A stretch of 64,000 bases of DNA from Euryodendron excelsum (lineage: Eukaryota > Streptophyta > Magnoliopsida > Ericales > Pentaphylacaceae), in contig CM065394.1 in NCBI GenBank assembly GCA_033060915.1, forward strand, positions 15,056,501-15,120,500. The letters run 5' to 3'. Numbering within the stretch: position 1 is the first letter of the stretch; the number at the start of each line of letters is the position of its first letter. Below are positions 23,087 to 35,420 of the stretch, piece after piece. The position numbers and the translations under genes were made by a program. The notes under the pieces were generated by a model that did not search any database, had not been told where the DNA came from, and saw only the letters and a list, made by a program, of their open reading frames with translations.

Positions 23087-24165
23087 AATATATATATAAA
23101 TAATAATTACAAGTTATTACAATAAAAGCCCTCATGTATATCTTGTTTGAATTAGTGCGATGTTGGAACGGGCCAAAATCGAAGGGGTTCGTCTTCCTTG
23201 CAGTTGTCTTGATTACTGTACACACTCTCTCAGAAACTCTTTTCACATTCGTCTCAGTTATTATAGAAATTAAAAAAGTTTTCAATGGTAGATAGTTGGT
23301 GGGGTAGTTGTAAAAAGTGGGACTGGGGTTGGGGTTGGGTGGTCGGCGGTGAGGGTGGGAGAGCTGTAGAGGGATGAGGGATGGATGGGGTTTGGCGGCC
23401 GACGGTGGGTGTGAATGGAATTGCAGAGGAGTCGGTTGGGTGTGTTGCCCTAAAAATGGTGAATTACCTTCTTTGTCCTTCAAAAATGGACATGTGATAG
23501 GCACATGACAAATTTTCATTAGGTTTTCAAACAGACGGTAACAGAAGGTTGGCGTTGCAATTTTTTGTAAATGTAAGGACCTAATTGTTATAATTAAACA
23601 GACAACTCTTGAAGTAGTATTCGATATAAAGTGTAAGGATACAAAGTATAATTTATCTAAAAAATTTAGTTAAATTGGTCATTGTTGAAATCAGTTAGTG
23701 TGTTGATTTTAGGCTCTTTTTTTTTTTCAAAAATATGCACAAACTATGTAAAATTTAACTATAACATATGAGGTTTAAAACAATTTATTTTATTGGGTTA
23801 AACCAGTGTTTTTTTTTTTTTTGAAGATTAATGTAGTTGATTTTTGGTATTTTTTATAGGGTTTTCTTTCTCATTTGAATTGAGATTTTTGTTCCAACCT
23901 ATGTAAGGCCTTAGTTATAGCATGTAAAAAAAATTTAAAAATTGGAGCCTTCAAAATTTTATTTTTTGTACAATTTATTTATTAGTTAAAGTGGTATTTT
24001 CCTCCTAAAAGGTGATTTTCAGGTTGTTCTTCTTACCAATTTTTTTTTCTCATCTAGATTGAGGTCTTTATTAAAAAAAAAATACAAAAATTTTAAAAAT
24101 TTTGGCCTTAAAAAATTGAGGCCTAAGACAACGACCTCAACTATCTAGGGAGTGAGTCGGCCCTG

Positions 24166-24440
24166 TGGATCCTATCTTCTGTAGTGAATAGGCTCAAGTG
24201 TTGGCCCCAACAAGAGGATTGAGGTGCTTACAGAGGACTCTTGGTGGATGGCTTCAAAAATTTCTATGTTGAGTTTTCTTATGTTCCAAGCAATTGAAAC
24301 AGGGTAGTCTATATCCTAGTTAGAAATGCCCTGAGGCTTGAATCTTCAACAGTATGGCCAGGAGAGTATCCCTCTGGCCGTGTCATGAGATTCAAGCATA
24401 TTCTAGGCCGATTCGCCATTGACTTTCTGAACAAAATCTT
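24166..24440 (+). pseudogene. RNase H-like (RVT_3) C-terminal remnant of a LINE, right half
   Basis: After a few broken codons the frame reads FSYVPSN-NRVVYILVRNALRLESS, which matches the end of the RNase H-like domain (YVPRxxNxxADxLARxAL) of plant LINE-derived 'putative ribonuclease H proteins'. One stop lies inside this motif. It is probably the continuation of the remnant at 20060-20340. Confidence 0.5.
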
Positions 24441-25340
24441 TCTTGGAAAAAAAATAGAATTCCATGGTTGTGCTTGAAGCAATTGCCATTGTGATTACTT
24501 CTTAGTGAAATGCTATACAATCAAAATTTATATACAAAAATTTTATGCAAAATAAAGTAAATTATTTATAACCATTCATTTGAAAAACAAAAAAACCCTT
24601 ACATAAATACCAGTGCCGCTTTATAATTTTGACAATCTATGGCAAACAAAATTTATTTACAAAAATTTCATACAAAACAATGAGGTTTATATATGTCCAT
24701 TCATTGGGGGGGAAAAATGGAAGAAAAACCCTTGCATAAATGCCATTGTCACATTGGAATTTTGACAACTTACTTATTTCAACACAATGGCCGAGAGCCG
24801 CTCAGGTGCGTGCATGCCTTTCAGAAATCACATATTTACATGGCACTAATTGAGAAACCAGTGTATCTATTCTATAATTGTTAGAATAGAAAGTGAAAAC
24901 AGAAAATGATATCAAAAACAGAAATATAAAGGGTGGCCTAAAAAGATAATGAGAAATGTAGAAAATGCAAAACATTTAGAAGTGATGGCAACTTTTAATC
25001 CTCTGGAGTTTTGTAAAACTCCAAAATTCTCGTAAATTGCTGTTATTATTATTATTATTATATGACATTTGGTATTTGTTACAATTTAAATTTGTTAATG
25101 CTAGATGTTAGGGCATTTCTAGTAATTACTCACCAGATAGGTAAAGCATATGGTAATTTCATAATTTGTGGGTAATTCGGGAACTTTGGAAACCACAACA
25201 AAATATTAAGGTTAAATATTGTGGCTCTATATATATTTAGTTATGAAGTAGAGAAAGTTTCTTTATTTGATGAAAAAGCAACCCAAGAGAAACTCTTGGA
25301 GGACGGCGGAGAAAAGAGTGTTTCGATGGGAGAAGGCTAA
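24441..25340. other. AT-rich spacer with a 135-bp tandem duplication
   Basis: No gene seen. The segment 24511-24645 is repeated, diverged, at 24646-24780: both contain AAATTTATWTACAAAAATTT, CCATTCATT, AACCCTTRCATAAAT and TTTTGACAA in the same order. An ATT microsatellite lies at 25045-25060. Confidence 0.55.
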
Positions 25341-26437
25341 GTGTCACGGGGCGGCACTTGCGAGCAAGTTGTAGGTCACAATGCTCCCGTGTGGCGCCCG
25401 CCAAGCTCCCTTGGCAAGCCCGCCAAGCTCAAGTCTCCACCGGTTGATTACAAGCAAAGCAATTTGATGGCACAATACAAACATTTACATTGAAAATTGA
25501 TGGAAAGAAATACACAAGAAATTAACAAAAGAGTACATTTTCATTGCTAAGAAAGTATTTACAATACTTAGAAGATGAAAAACAAGTGCTTGGTTGATTA
25601 CAAGAAAAGTGGTGGGGGCGGTTGTTGACATACATACCCCCCTTATAGTAGCATTTTTAGCCATTTACAAACTGACAAGTGAAAATATAGTGTGTGCCCA
25701 AGGATTCATAACGGACTCTCATTAATTCCACACTTATCCAAAAATCCTAAACTCTAGGAAGGGAAAAATATATCATAAAAGCTATGTACATAAAAAAAAA
25801 ACCTAGCTTGATTTGTTCTCCGGAGCTAGGAGAAATGCCATGCCAAAGATGCATAAAAAAGGTGTACTATGTGTACATTTGGCATTGGCCCTTCATCGTC
25901 CCCACGGAGGGAATTACATCAAAGGACTTGCTAGGACTTAAACTCCTACATATTTACAAGGGTTTGGACCCTAGGTTAGGCAGCAAAATGTGGCCGGATC
26001 GTCCCTCAAACGCGAATGCGCCGCTGCTGCCCGCTACCTTGCCTGCTGCCTTGGCTGGCTGGTGCCTTGGCTGCCAGCTTGCTGCCATGGCTGCCACGTG
26101 GGGCATTTGGTGGCTGTCTTGGCTGCCATGTCGGGCATTATAGGGCTACCTTGGGGTATCTCATGGGGCATAAATGGGGCTGTTTTGAGGCTATTTTGGA
26201 CAATGTTTGGGCAATACTTGGGCATTGTTTTGGCCATCAAATAAGCACCATTTGGCCCGTCTTTGAAGCATATTGTCTTGGGCATTGGTTGAGCACCCCT
26301 TGGCCTATTGTTGGAGCACCTTGGCACAATGTTTGGCATCCGTCCTCCACCATCTTTGGCACACCTTGGGATCTTAAGGCAAGTGCAAAAGCACTTGCGT
26401 GGGACGTCATGAGGCGCAAGTAAGCAACCCGTGACAC
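25341..26437. mobile_element. 1.1-kb non-coding element with GTGTCACGGG inverted ends and TAA duplication
   Basis: The left end is GTGTCACGGGGCGG and the right end is GCAACCCGTGACAC, a 10-bp perfect inverted repeat. Both are flanked by TAA (25338-25340 and 26438-26440). The interior has no transposase. Its right half (about 26040-26370) is GC-richer and built of degenerate TTGG/GGCATTG/GGCTGCC words, which leaves several overlapping open frames that are not genes. A 3-bp TAA duplication fits the PIF/Harbinger superfamily, but the end sequence is not the usual one, so the class is open. Confidence 0.6.
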
Positions 26438-29400
26438 TAAGGCTTGGTGTGGTTTGTTTTTCCAGCAAGTCTCCGGCTAACGGCAACAAGGTAGGATGAT
26501 AGATCAATCCCTCATTGATTTTCCTTGATTTTTATATGTATATATATGAGCATAAGTATACAACAGCATGCATCTTTAAATTGTCGGCTGTATGCATTGA
26601 GGTGGTGCTAGGTGTGCGTGCATCGGCGGACCAAGCAAAGGACAAGTGGGGCACCTGCTCCCAATTTTTTTAGATTTATTTATTTGTATTGTTTGATTTT
26701 AGATTGCAAATGTAATGTATTGTCTTTACTGAACTTTTAAAATTTACATTTGTCCTTATTGAATATACTGACACTTATATTTGTTCCAACTAGATTTCAC
26801 AAACCCCTTCATATGTGGCCAAATAAAATAGTAAAATTCCAACTTTCTATTCTAATATAGAAATAGTGAGGTTAGGTGGTAATTATAAAGCCCTTTTTTT
26901 TTAACTTTATAGGTTATCTTAATGTTGATGACGATATAATTTTTTGTATACAATCTTTGTATTGAAGCATTGAACAAAAATTCTGAATTCGTGTGCGTGC
27001 GACCATCCTGGACCTATCTATGTATTGGGTGATGATAAAGAATCATGTAGAGTTAGTTATGAGTGATTGGTGTGTGAGTTTGGGTGTAGTATGCGTGTGT
27101 CTAGTGCAAAATGTGTGGGTATATATATGGCTGCATGTGTGTGGGCGTGTTAAAAAGTGAGCAAGAGAGAGTTTGGCTGGGAGGGCCGCACAGACTAGTG
27201 CATTGTTCGACGAAGAGTGGCTGCAAATTCAGCCATGACTGGACAATAATTCTGGCCGTGAAGAAGAAGAAAAAAATAAAGGAAAAACAAAAAGAAAAGA
27301 GAGAGAAATGCAGAGGAGTTTTCGTCTAGAGAGAGAGAATAAGGAATAGAACTTTAGAGAGAGAGAGAGAGAGAAGTACCTGGGCCTCTGGCGGGAGGTG
27401 ATGTGGGTGAGATCATCCTGTTATGACATGCTATTGATGAGCTGTCATTTTATTGCCTCAATTTACAATACTATTAGACGTAACTGTCTATGTTTACCAT
27501 GCCTTGGATTACATAATATGCTTATTTATGAGATATTGCAATGATGCATGTTTTGAACTCAAAAAGATACTGATTATTGTGGCATAGAAATGTTAATGAG
27601 GTTATAAGAATAACAACGGAGAAATATAAGTAAGCAAGGATAGTTTCTTTGGATGAAAAATCCGAAATCATTTTAGCCCAGAATTTTATTAGTTCAGCAT
27701 ACCCAGGAGTGGAGCCAGAATTTTATTAAGAGGGTGTCAACTTGAAACAAAAAATTTTGCTTATTGATACAATTGTTATACAAATACTATATTTTTTTAA
27801 ATATTTTTGCACATTTTTTTTTAACTTCAAGTATGAAATATATAGTAGGATGCAAGACTAGATTTTTATATAAAAAATAAAATCAATTTTCATTCCGCCT
27901 CAACAAAATATGGCTAAAAATAAATTTTTTTTTTATAAGTACTCCAAATGTATTAAAAAAAAAACCGTAAAAGGGGTCGGGCTCTATATGACTAGCTTAT
28001 ACAAAAATCTTAATCCTATAAAACTTAATGTCTATTTAACTATAGGCATATACAAGTTGTCCAATTACATCAATCATCTATTAAAGTGGAAATCGATATT
28101 TTTTTAAATAGCCTTTTTATGTGTATTTGGTGGATTTTTTAGATGCTATACATTAAAAACTCACAAACTGTTAATTTAAAAGCTCACATAATATTGTTTT
28201 ATTAGGTTAGGATGCACAAGAAAAAATGAATAGAATCTAAAGTTCACTATACAAAAATTTTATATTTTATTATATTAGAGATTTAAATTATAAATTATGA
28301 AGGATGCCAGTAGAATAAATTTTGTAGAAATCTCACACATTTATACTATATATGTGAGGGTTGTGCAAACGCTGGGAGATGCCATGGGATGCCCAGCCCT
28401 ATATGTAGCTCCATCATGAGTGTACCACAAGGTGAAAGCCCTTAAAAACGTGTGGGTAGATGGCATCGTTGATGGAATCTCAATAAAGCCATTGTTCCCC
28501 CAACGACTTAATAACAAGAAATTGTTCAAATTTATATGATGTGTAACATTGCATTACAGTCATGATGATATGGTAAATGGATTGAATATTCATATATGAT
28601 TTGACTCATAATGTGAAAAACACGTCCATATGATTTTTCTACTTATGTTATATCTCGATTACGCCATGTCACTATTAATGTCACATAACACTGCATGGAG
28701 TTGATCTTGACTACGGGCGATGGCTCACACCTACTAGGCCTTGCAGGTGCTAATAGAGGTGAGGAAGGAAATTCAGTTCCTAAATTGTCATGATGATGGA
28801 TGAGCGTGATAGTTTTATGCTAGATTCAGACTGGACATGATTTTCCTGTACTTTGTGATGAGATTCTAGATATTAGACTCTTAGATATATTTATGATTGT
28901 AGACTCACGTTTAGAGTTAGATACTAGATGTATTATTTTACTTTGGAATTTTGAGACAATAAATACTCTATTTATTTCTAGTTTATATATTTTCCAGAGA
29001 TTTAGATTTTATTATTGTTTCAATTATGAATTTTGAGAGCTAGATGGACAGCATTTTTAACATGCATAATATTGTGAGGAGATAACAAGTTATTTATATG
29101 TAAATCACCCCCAAATTGCGGGGCATGACAAGTTTGCCTATGACTTGGGACTCCGCCAAATCCAAGTTGAGGGGATACATTGGTAGGTTATCAAGGCATT
29201 GAATTCTAGAGAGGAGGATTGGCCTTCTATAGGGTATCTTATAGAGAACAAATTAAAAATAAAGTTAGAAGGTTTTCAAATTGTCTTTTCTCTCATATTC
29301 ATAGATAGGGTAACTCAGTGACAACATACTCTAGCATCTTCGACTAGCAAAATAAAGGGTGGCCATGGGCCCAAATGCCCTCCAAGCCCGCCATCATTTA

Positions 29401-29795
29401 TTATACTTAAGAACTTTTTTTAGACCCAATTATATTAATAAGTGGGTTTAAAAATTTTATTTCAAGTCCGGCCCAATTTGAAAATATGTAAAATGACATA
29501 TTTATATAGTTTAATATATATGTAATTAATTTTTATGTTATTTAATATTATTTTAAAGAATAAAATTATTTATTAAAAAAATTAAATTAAACGGACAGAC
29601 TTAAAAGGGCTAGAGAATGTAATTTTTCAATTGTGAGGACTTAGATTTCATTCTTAGCCCGGCTTGATCAATATCCACCCCTACCTTACCCAACTACTTC
29701 TCCTCTCCTTTATTCTCCAACCTTCTCATTTAGAACTTTCTCTCTCTCTCTCTCTCTCCAATTAGTATGCCATATAGTTAATTTCACATACATAT
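26438..29795. other. AT-rich spacer without recognised genes
   Basis: Nothing coding is supported. Noted items: a GA microsatellite at 27354-27375; a hAT-MITE-like start (CAGGAGTGGAGCCAGAATTTT, about 27703); a stretch 28620-29130 that reads like a decayed LTR, ending GCGGGGCATGACAAG; and a CT microsatellite at 29738-29758. Confidence 0.5.
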
Positions 29796-29921
29796 GGCTC
29801 GTTTGGTAGAGTTTTTTCACTTAGATTTTTTTTAACTTATACGCAAAATAAAAAACTAATTTTTTTTTTACTTTTTTACTTATAAATCAAAAAGCTTAAA
29901 AAAAACTGTATCAAACGGGAG
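29796..29921. mobile_element. 126-bp MITE, CGTTTGG family, copy 1
   Basis: It starts GGCTCGTTTGGTAGAG and ends TATCAAACGGGAG, an inverted repeat, and is flanked by TAT on both sides (29793-29795 and 29922-29924). The interior is A/T runs with TTTTTCACTTAG near the left end. The same ends and the same internal words recur in the 216-bp copy at 62615-62830. Confidence 0.8.
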
Positions 29922-32658
29922 TATAATAGTCCAACCCTTTGTTAGCTACACCAATGACTTAATATATATATATATAGTACATCTCATTTTGCGCATGTCT
30001 ATTACCGTAGGTGGCCAAAAGTGTGTAAAGCTTCTTTTCAGACCTTAATATTCATAATCTTCTAAACTCCTTATCTCACTATGCTACGTATTGATAAATA
30101 AAATTTAACGAATAATATTATTATCCAATTTAAACTCATAATCTCACTTTGTTAGTTTTTTTTTAATGCTAATTAAAATCGTAAGTGAGTTTAAATAAAA
30201 TAATATTATCTGTTAAATCGAAATAACTAGCACGTGGTGCATTAAAATAAAGAGTTTGGTGAATTCTGAATATTAAAGTCTGAAGAAGAGCAGAACCTGC
30301 CAAAAGTTCAATATTCAATCTTGAGGCAAATGTTACAAATGGGACTTAATTGAACGGATTAAGATCCTCACACGTCATTAAAATTGAAAGTCAATGGATT
30401 GGATGAGATCAAATCAATTGTGTTTAAAAATTATATTATTTTATATAACAATTAATTTTTTTTAAACATAATAAAAGACATTCACGAGGCTTAACATTCC
30501 TTAAGTGACCTGGTCTAATCTCACCCCTTTATTTCTATTTTCACACTAATAGTGCATTTTTTTGTTTACAAAAGCACGTAACAAAATGTGACACATTTTA
30601 TTATGGAAACACAACATAAAATAGACTCATAAACACGTGTTACATTTTAATGTCTAATTATATAAATATTTAAACTAATATCAAAACTAAACTATTGCAA
30701 AAGAAAATTGTTTTGTTCCATTGTTAGATTGATGAGTATCAATCTAATAGGTATCAACCCTCCGTGGATTCGTCTTTTTTATAATACATGGATCATTCTT
30801 TTTTAGTAGGTAGCACCCTTGCGTGAATCCTTCTTTTTTTAATAGGCAGCAGTCCTCCCTAAATCGCCTCTCTCCGTAACTCGAACTCATGACATGAAGG
30901 CTACTATGATACCAAATGTTAGAAATTTGACCAACGCCAAAAGAGTCATGTCTCATGGAACGGATAAGATCAATTCTTATATTTGTTCCTGAAAGGAGGT
31001 AGACTGTGACGACTAGAACATTGAAATTGTGACCAATAGTAGGGGAGATGCATAGGGTTTGGTGACAAGCCCCACTTCACCTCATTTAAGAGGTCTTTCT
31101 AGTTTTGAGCGTCATAGTCTATTTTTCTTGGACAAATTGATAACGAAAACCTTACTTGTAGAAACGAGTCTAGATGAGAGTGAAAAGGTGCATGGCCAAT
31201 TCAACAAGAGGCAGAGGAATCAGCAACAAGGAAATCAAAGCACAGGGAGGGTGTTATATGTGTAGGCCAGATCATAGGGCGTGATAGAATATTTCTCATT
31301 TTCCTTTTCATATATTTAGGAATTTTATGAATTTGGATTAATTCCAAAAGACTATTGATTCGTTACCCTTTTTGCTACGATTGACCCACAACAATAAAAT
31401 AATATAAAATCCTGTGAAAAGGTAATAATCTAAAAATTTAACATTGTTTCTTCTTTTATTTTTTATGTTTATTATCAGAACAATTGATGGCATCTGTGAT
31501 CTGCACATTCTGTGCGCGCACCCATCCCTCCTAAATTCACTCTCTTGTGTTTCCGCTTTGCCATTGCATAGTTGGCAAATCTTAAGGAAGCACGAAGCAA
31601 AAGAATTCATAGAAGTGAGGTTAGCTTTAATCAAACCAGGCACAAGTTCCAATATATCATCAGAGCATATGTGAGATCCATGTGCACCCACAGCATGGGT
31701 ATCCCTTCCCATGCGTTTGTAAACTGTCTCTCTCTCTCTCTCTCTCTTGGCTGTACTTAGAATCATGATTTATTTTTTGAAATGCATGTAACAACACATA
31801 AATCATGTGCCTCAAATTATTCAAAGATTACGTTTCAAAGTAAATCACGAAGAACTCAACCCAAGCCTTTCATGGATTCGACCTTGGATGAGCTTTTTTT
31901 ATCAACTTTTTTAACTAGTTTTTTTTTTTCTAGCTTTTAATTTTGGTTTTTCAGTGTGTTGCTTTCACCTTTGTCAACCTTGGCTGTAATTACCGTTAAA
32001 ATTATTGGGGTTAACTATTCAATATTTTAAATATTTATTTGCTATTTTATCAAAAATCATTACCACCATGATAATGCCACCAAGCTTTATCCTTCTGAAA
32101 AAATAAATAAAACAAGTTCCCAGCCTACTGGATGCATGCTGATTTGAGGTCTTTTTTCACCTTTTTGTTTTTTTGTAAAAAAAAATAAAAATCCCTTCCT
32201 TGTTGGTTTCTATGTTTTGAGGGGAAAGTCAAGGATCTAAGCTACAGGCCTATATATGTGCTAAACTACGAAATAAACAAGACCACAAACAATAAAATAA
32301 AAATGAAAAACAAATTTGATGACAGGGTAGAATAGCTGTCTGATTGTTGCATCAGCTATAGGTCCAATGCTAGTGCTTACTATATATGGTTCTACAATCA
32401 CTTCAGTTATTACAAATTATAAATTTTTTTGGAAATGAAACCCTTCATGATCCATCCGAGATTGCTCAATATCATAATCTTTGCCTCATGATACCTAAAA
32501 CCTCACCGGATCTACCGAGGGGTTTGACATGGATCATAGTATTTTCTTTGAATTCAAGAGATCATTAGTATCATTACAACATATAAAAGTCACTCTTCCG
32601 ACAAATTGCTCTCTCGCAACAGCTACCCACAACTCCACCTCACTAGGCCCTGTCACCG
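29922..32658. other. AT-rich spacer and upstream region of the PB1 gene
   Basis: No gene supported before the ATG at 32659. Around 30900-30925 the minus strand reads TTTGGTATCATAG, a weak primer-binding-site-like match next to possible decayed LTR text. A CT microsatellite lies at 31722-31747. Possible TATA-like text (CTATATATGG, about 32380) lies about 280 bp upstream of the ATG; the last 90 bp before the ATG are C-rich, as in a 5' UTR. Confidence 0.45.
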
Positions 32659-34831
32659 ATGGATCCACCACCTCTGCCACCCCATCCCCCTACCATTTCC
32701 ACAACCACAGCTGCTGCCACAGCAGCCACCACCACCACCACCCAGGTCAGCTGTCCTGATTCAGCCAACTCCTCCCCTCACTCCCGCCATGCTGATGCTT
32801 GGGACGAGCCTCTTCCACCCGTCCCAGGTGCCAAGCTGCGCTTCATGTGCAGCTATGGAGGACACATTATCCCTCGCCCTCATGACAAATCCCTCTGCTA
32901 CGTTGGCGGCGATACCCGCATGGTGGTGGTTGACCGCCATTCCTCTCTTTCAGACTTCTCGTCCCGCCTCTCCCGCACCCTCCTCAACGGCCGCCAGTTC
33001 ACCCTCAAGTACCAGCTGCCCAATGAAGACCTTGATTCTCTCATCTCTGTCACCACTGACGAGGACCTGGAGAACTTAATCGAAGAGTATGAAAGGATCA
33101 CTTCAACTTCGCCACTGAAACCGGCTCGTCTTCGTTTGTTTCTCTTCCTTGCGAAGCCTGAAACTGCCGCTTCTATGGGTTCTCTACTCGACGACGCCAA
33201 GTCCGAGACATGGTTCGTGGATGCACTAAATGGGGCTGCCTTGCTTCCAAGAGGGCCGTCTGACTCAGCTGTCATGGAATGCTTGCTAGAACTTGATGGG
33301 GTTGTTCACAGCCAATCTTGTTCAGACCTGGAGGCCCAGAATGAATTTCCGGGCACTAACAAACAGATGAAGAATGTCCACGATGTGCATTCAACGATGC
33401 CTGATTCGCCTATGATGGAAACAAATTCATCATTTGGATCAAGCTCTTCATCTCCTTCAATGTCAAACTTGCCACCCATCAAGGTTCGGGCTGAGGATGG
33501 TGGGGCTAGGTTGCAGGATCAGATGGTTGGGTTAGATGAACACTTTTCACATATGGCTGTTGCTCCCTGTGTTCAAAAGCAAGATGAGGGATTTGTTCCT
33601 TTGTCTGCTCTACCCCCACTTTCTACAGTTGCCGGTGCTGCCACCGCGGTGTTGGCTGTTGGGGTTAGTTCTGTTGTTGTTTCCAGTGAACATGGGAGTA
33701 GGGTTGTCTCCGACGATGAGAGGTCAGATCAAGGGGCACCAACAGGGTTTCGGAAACCGCCATTGCCTCTGCAGCCAGTGCAACGAAAGCTTGTCGATAC
33801 TTCTAATTTACCGTCTCCTGATTCGAAGCTTGCTGGGGGTTTCAATTTGCCATCACCTGATTCAGTAGCAAGGTATACCCTCATTCTGTATTCATTTGTT
33901 CTTTTTCCTGAGTTGAGATTCTTCATTATGTATTGTTTCGGCTCTGAAATTGCTGAAAAAATGGAAGAGAGGATTAAATAACAATCACATATTCGTGTTC
34001 CCGTTTGGAGGACTTAAAAAGTGTCCCAGTACTCCACTCAATGGGCTTAACAGGATTACACTACCAGTTTCTTTCTATGTTTTCTTTTTCTTTATCTCTG
34101 GTTTTCCCTTTTTTTCTTGGACTCGCCTTCTTTGGGCCTTTAGCCTAGAAAATTGGGTAGAGCTATAATCTTGGTTTGACATGTGTTCTTGATTGGTTTT
34201 GGTTCACAGTGATTCCAGTATTGCATCTGCCACTTCTCTCTTGAAGCAAACAGTTTACCAAGAACCAACTCATGTTGCAACAAGTGAAAACAGAGCTAAC
34301 CTGGTCGATCCCAAGGGTAACATCTCAGACCCAAGCTCTCAAATCCAGATGCAGCAATTTCATGATTCTGCATATATGTTGCCTCCGCAACAAATTCAAC
34401 AGCATCAGCAGCAGCAACAATTTGTTCCCGCAAGCACGCATTATATCCACCACCCGGCAACCGGTCAAGCACCATTCTCATCTTTCTACCAAATGTATGC
34501 TCCACCATCACAGCAACAGCTTCATCACCAAATCGACCAACAATATCCAATGTATTTTCTACCAGTTACCCAATTATACAATTTGCCTATGCAGTCTAAT
34601 ACAGCTGATGCGACGGTGGTTGCTTCAAGCCGGCCACTAGCCCCTCCAAATTCTACCATTGTTGCTCCCTCAGCAGCCACCGCGACTAAACCGGAAATGG
34701 CCGGAAATGTCTACAGAACAGCAGCAATAGCAATTCCTCCACCTCTGGTCCAAGTTCCCAGTAATCAATTCCAGCAACAATTTATGGGTGTCCCTCAAAT
34801 GCATCACCCTTCCAATTATGGGTTTGAATAG
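32659..34831 (+). CDS. PB1-domain (octicosapeptide/Phox/Bem1p) protein, with an early stop in exon 2
   Basis: Plant PB1 proteins bind partners through the PB1 fold; this subgroup is otherwise functionally ill-defined. Exons are 32659-33872 and 34210-34831; the donor AAG/GTATAC and the acceptor TTCACAG/T agree in phase (Ser codon split 2+1). The product is 611 residues. The PB1 domain spans about 59-164: GAKLRFMCSYGGHIIPRP carries the basic N-terminal face, and YQLPNEDLDSLISVTTDEDL carries the acidic OPCA motif, so both binding faces are present. The N-terminus is Pro/Thr/Ala-rich, the middle is Ser-rich, and exon 2 is Gln/Pro-rich. A TAG at 34829-34831 interrupts the frame, which otherwise stays open to a TAA at 35000-35002. 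The extra 56 residues (HPTHDQQVYYAQHP...) look like the normal family C-terminus. Confidence 0.88.
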
Positions 34832-35002
34832 TCTCATCCAACACATGACCAGCAGGTTTACTATGCCCAGCATCCAGCTTCACAGCTGCCTCCTCAGTAT
34901 CAAACCATGACCCCTGCCACGGCGGTAATGTTGTCACAGGCTGCAGCACAGTTGCCTGCTGACGACACCACTCAACAGATCAGAACATCACCACCACTGT
35001 AA
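34832..35002 (+). pseudogene. orphaned C-terminal tail of the PB1 protein gene
   Basis: The frame of exon 2 continues after the TAG for 56 codons to TAA (35000-35002). It keeps the Tyr/Gln/Pro-rich character of the upstream part (YYAQHPASQLPPQYQ). The interrupting codon most likely was TAT or TAC. Either this copy makes a protein about 8 percent shorter, or the base is an assembly or sequencing error. Confidence 0.7.
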
Positions 35003-35420
35003 GTCAAGCCAAGCTGAGCAAATCTGGAGGAGTTGGTCTGGTGGTTCTGCACGCCCTTTTGTCTTCCTACTGCAATAATTTTATTACAAGTACTGACCCC
35101 TTTTTTTTGTTTCCCATCTATGATAATAAGGACAATGTTCATTGTTTTCTTTCTTTTATGTGCTTAAAATACAATGGGAAGTTAATGTGCCTATGGTATG
35201 AGGTCATATGTGAAAAAAAAAACTAGTAAAAATATTGTTGTCCTATCAGCCTGCCAAATAAGTAATATTGAATAAGAGAAAATTTTTCTTTACACTTTCC
35301 CCTCAACGTCTTATGGCTATTGGCGTAACAAATATAATGAGTGACAGTATTTGAATCCTTTTCATTCCATCATTGGAATGGAATGAAAATATCCATTCCA
35401 TTGGTTGGTGGAATAGAATA
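35003..35420. other. 3' UTR of the PB1 gene and spacer
   Basis: T-rich text with several AATAA-like words (for example AATAAG near 35271) follows the PB1 gene. No other feature is seen before the LTR at 35421. Confidence 0.45.

Larger units (their letters stand above)
20434..23660. mobile_element. second inverted-repeat element (about 190-bp TIRs) nested in the hAT-like element
   Basis: The segment 20434-20635 (GGATAAATCACACTTTATAC onward) is matched in reverse complement by 23455-23660. Both copies share the order 'seeming TTTATAYC..., CAATTAGGWCCTTACATTT, AAAAATTGCAA, CCAACCTTYTGTTAC'. The TIRs are diverged, roughly four positions in five by eye. The interior holds a LINE copy (20696-21997) and an LTR piece (22390-23085), so little of the original core remains. 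The exact outer borders are uncertain by about 10 bp because the edges are A/T runs. Confidence 0.65.
20341..24165. mobile_element. hAT-like element with CAGGGCCGRCT ends, containing nested insertions
   Basis: The left end reads CAGGGCCGGCTG at 20341. The right end, on the opposite strand, reads CAGGGCCGACTC (ending at 24165). Such CAGGGCCG ends are typical of plant hAT elements. Both ends continue inward with similar AT-rich text containing GGCC and A/T runs. The flanks (TGGTCCCA and TGGATCCT) are only a poor match for an 8-bp duplication, so the insertion is old or an end has been trimmed. No transposase is visible. About 3.2 kb of its length is a second inverted-repeat element. Confidence 0.6.

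Noticed and set aside
25990..26507. Overlapping open frames on both strands rich in Trp, Gly and Cys
   Set aside because: They arise from GC-rich degenerate repeats inside the 25341-26437 element; no family resemblance and no start context.
27910..28107. 65-codon Lys/Asn/Tyr-rich plus-strand frame
   Set aside because: AT-rich spacer composition, no motif, no splice or promoter context.
32898..33275. 125-codon minus-strand frame
   Set aside because: Shadow of the PB1-domain exon on the plus strand.
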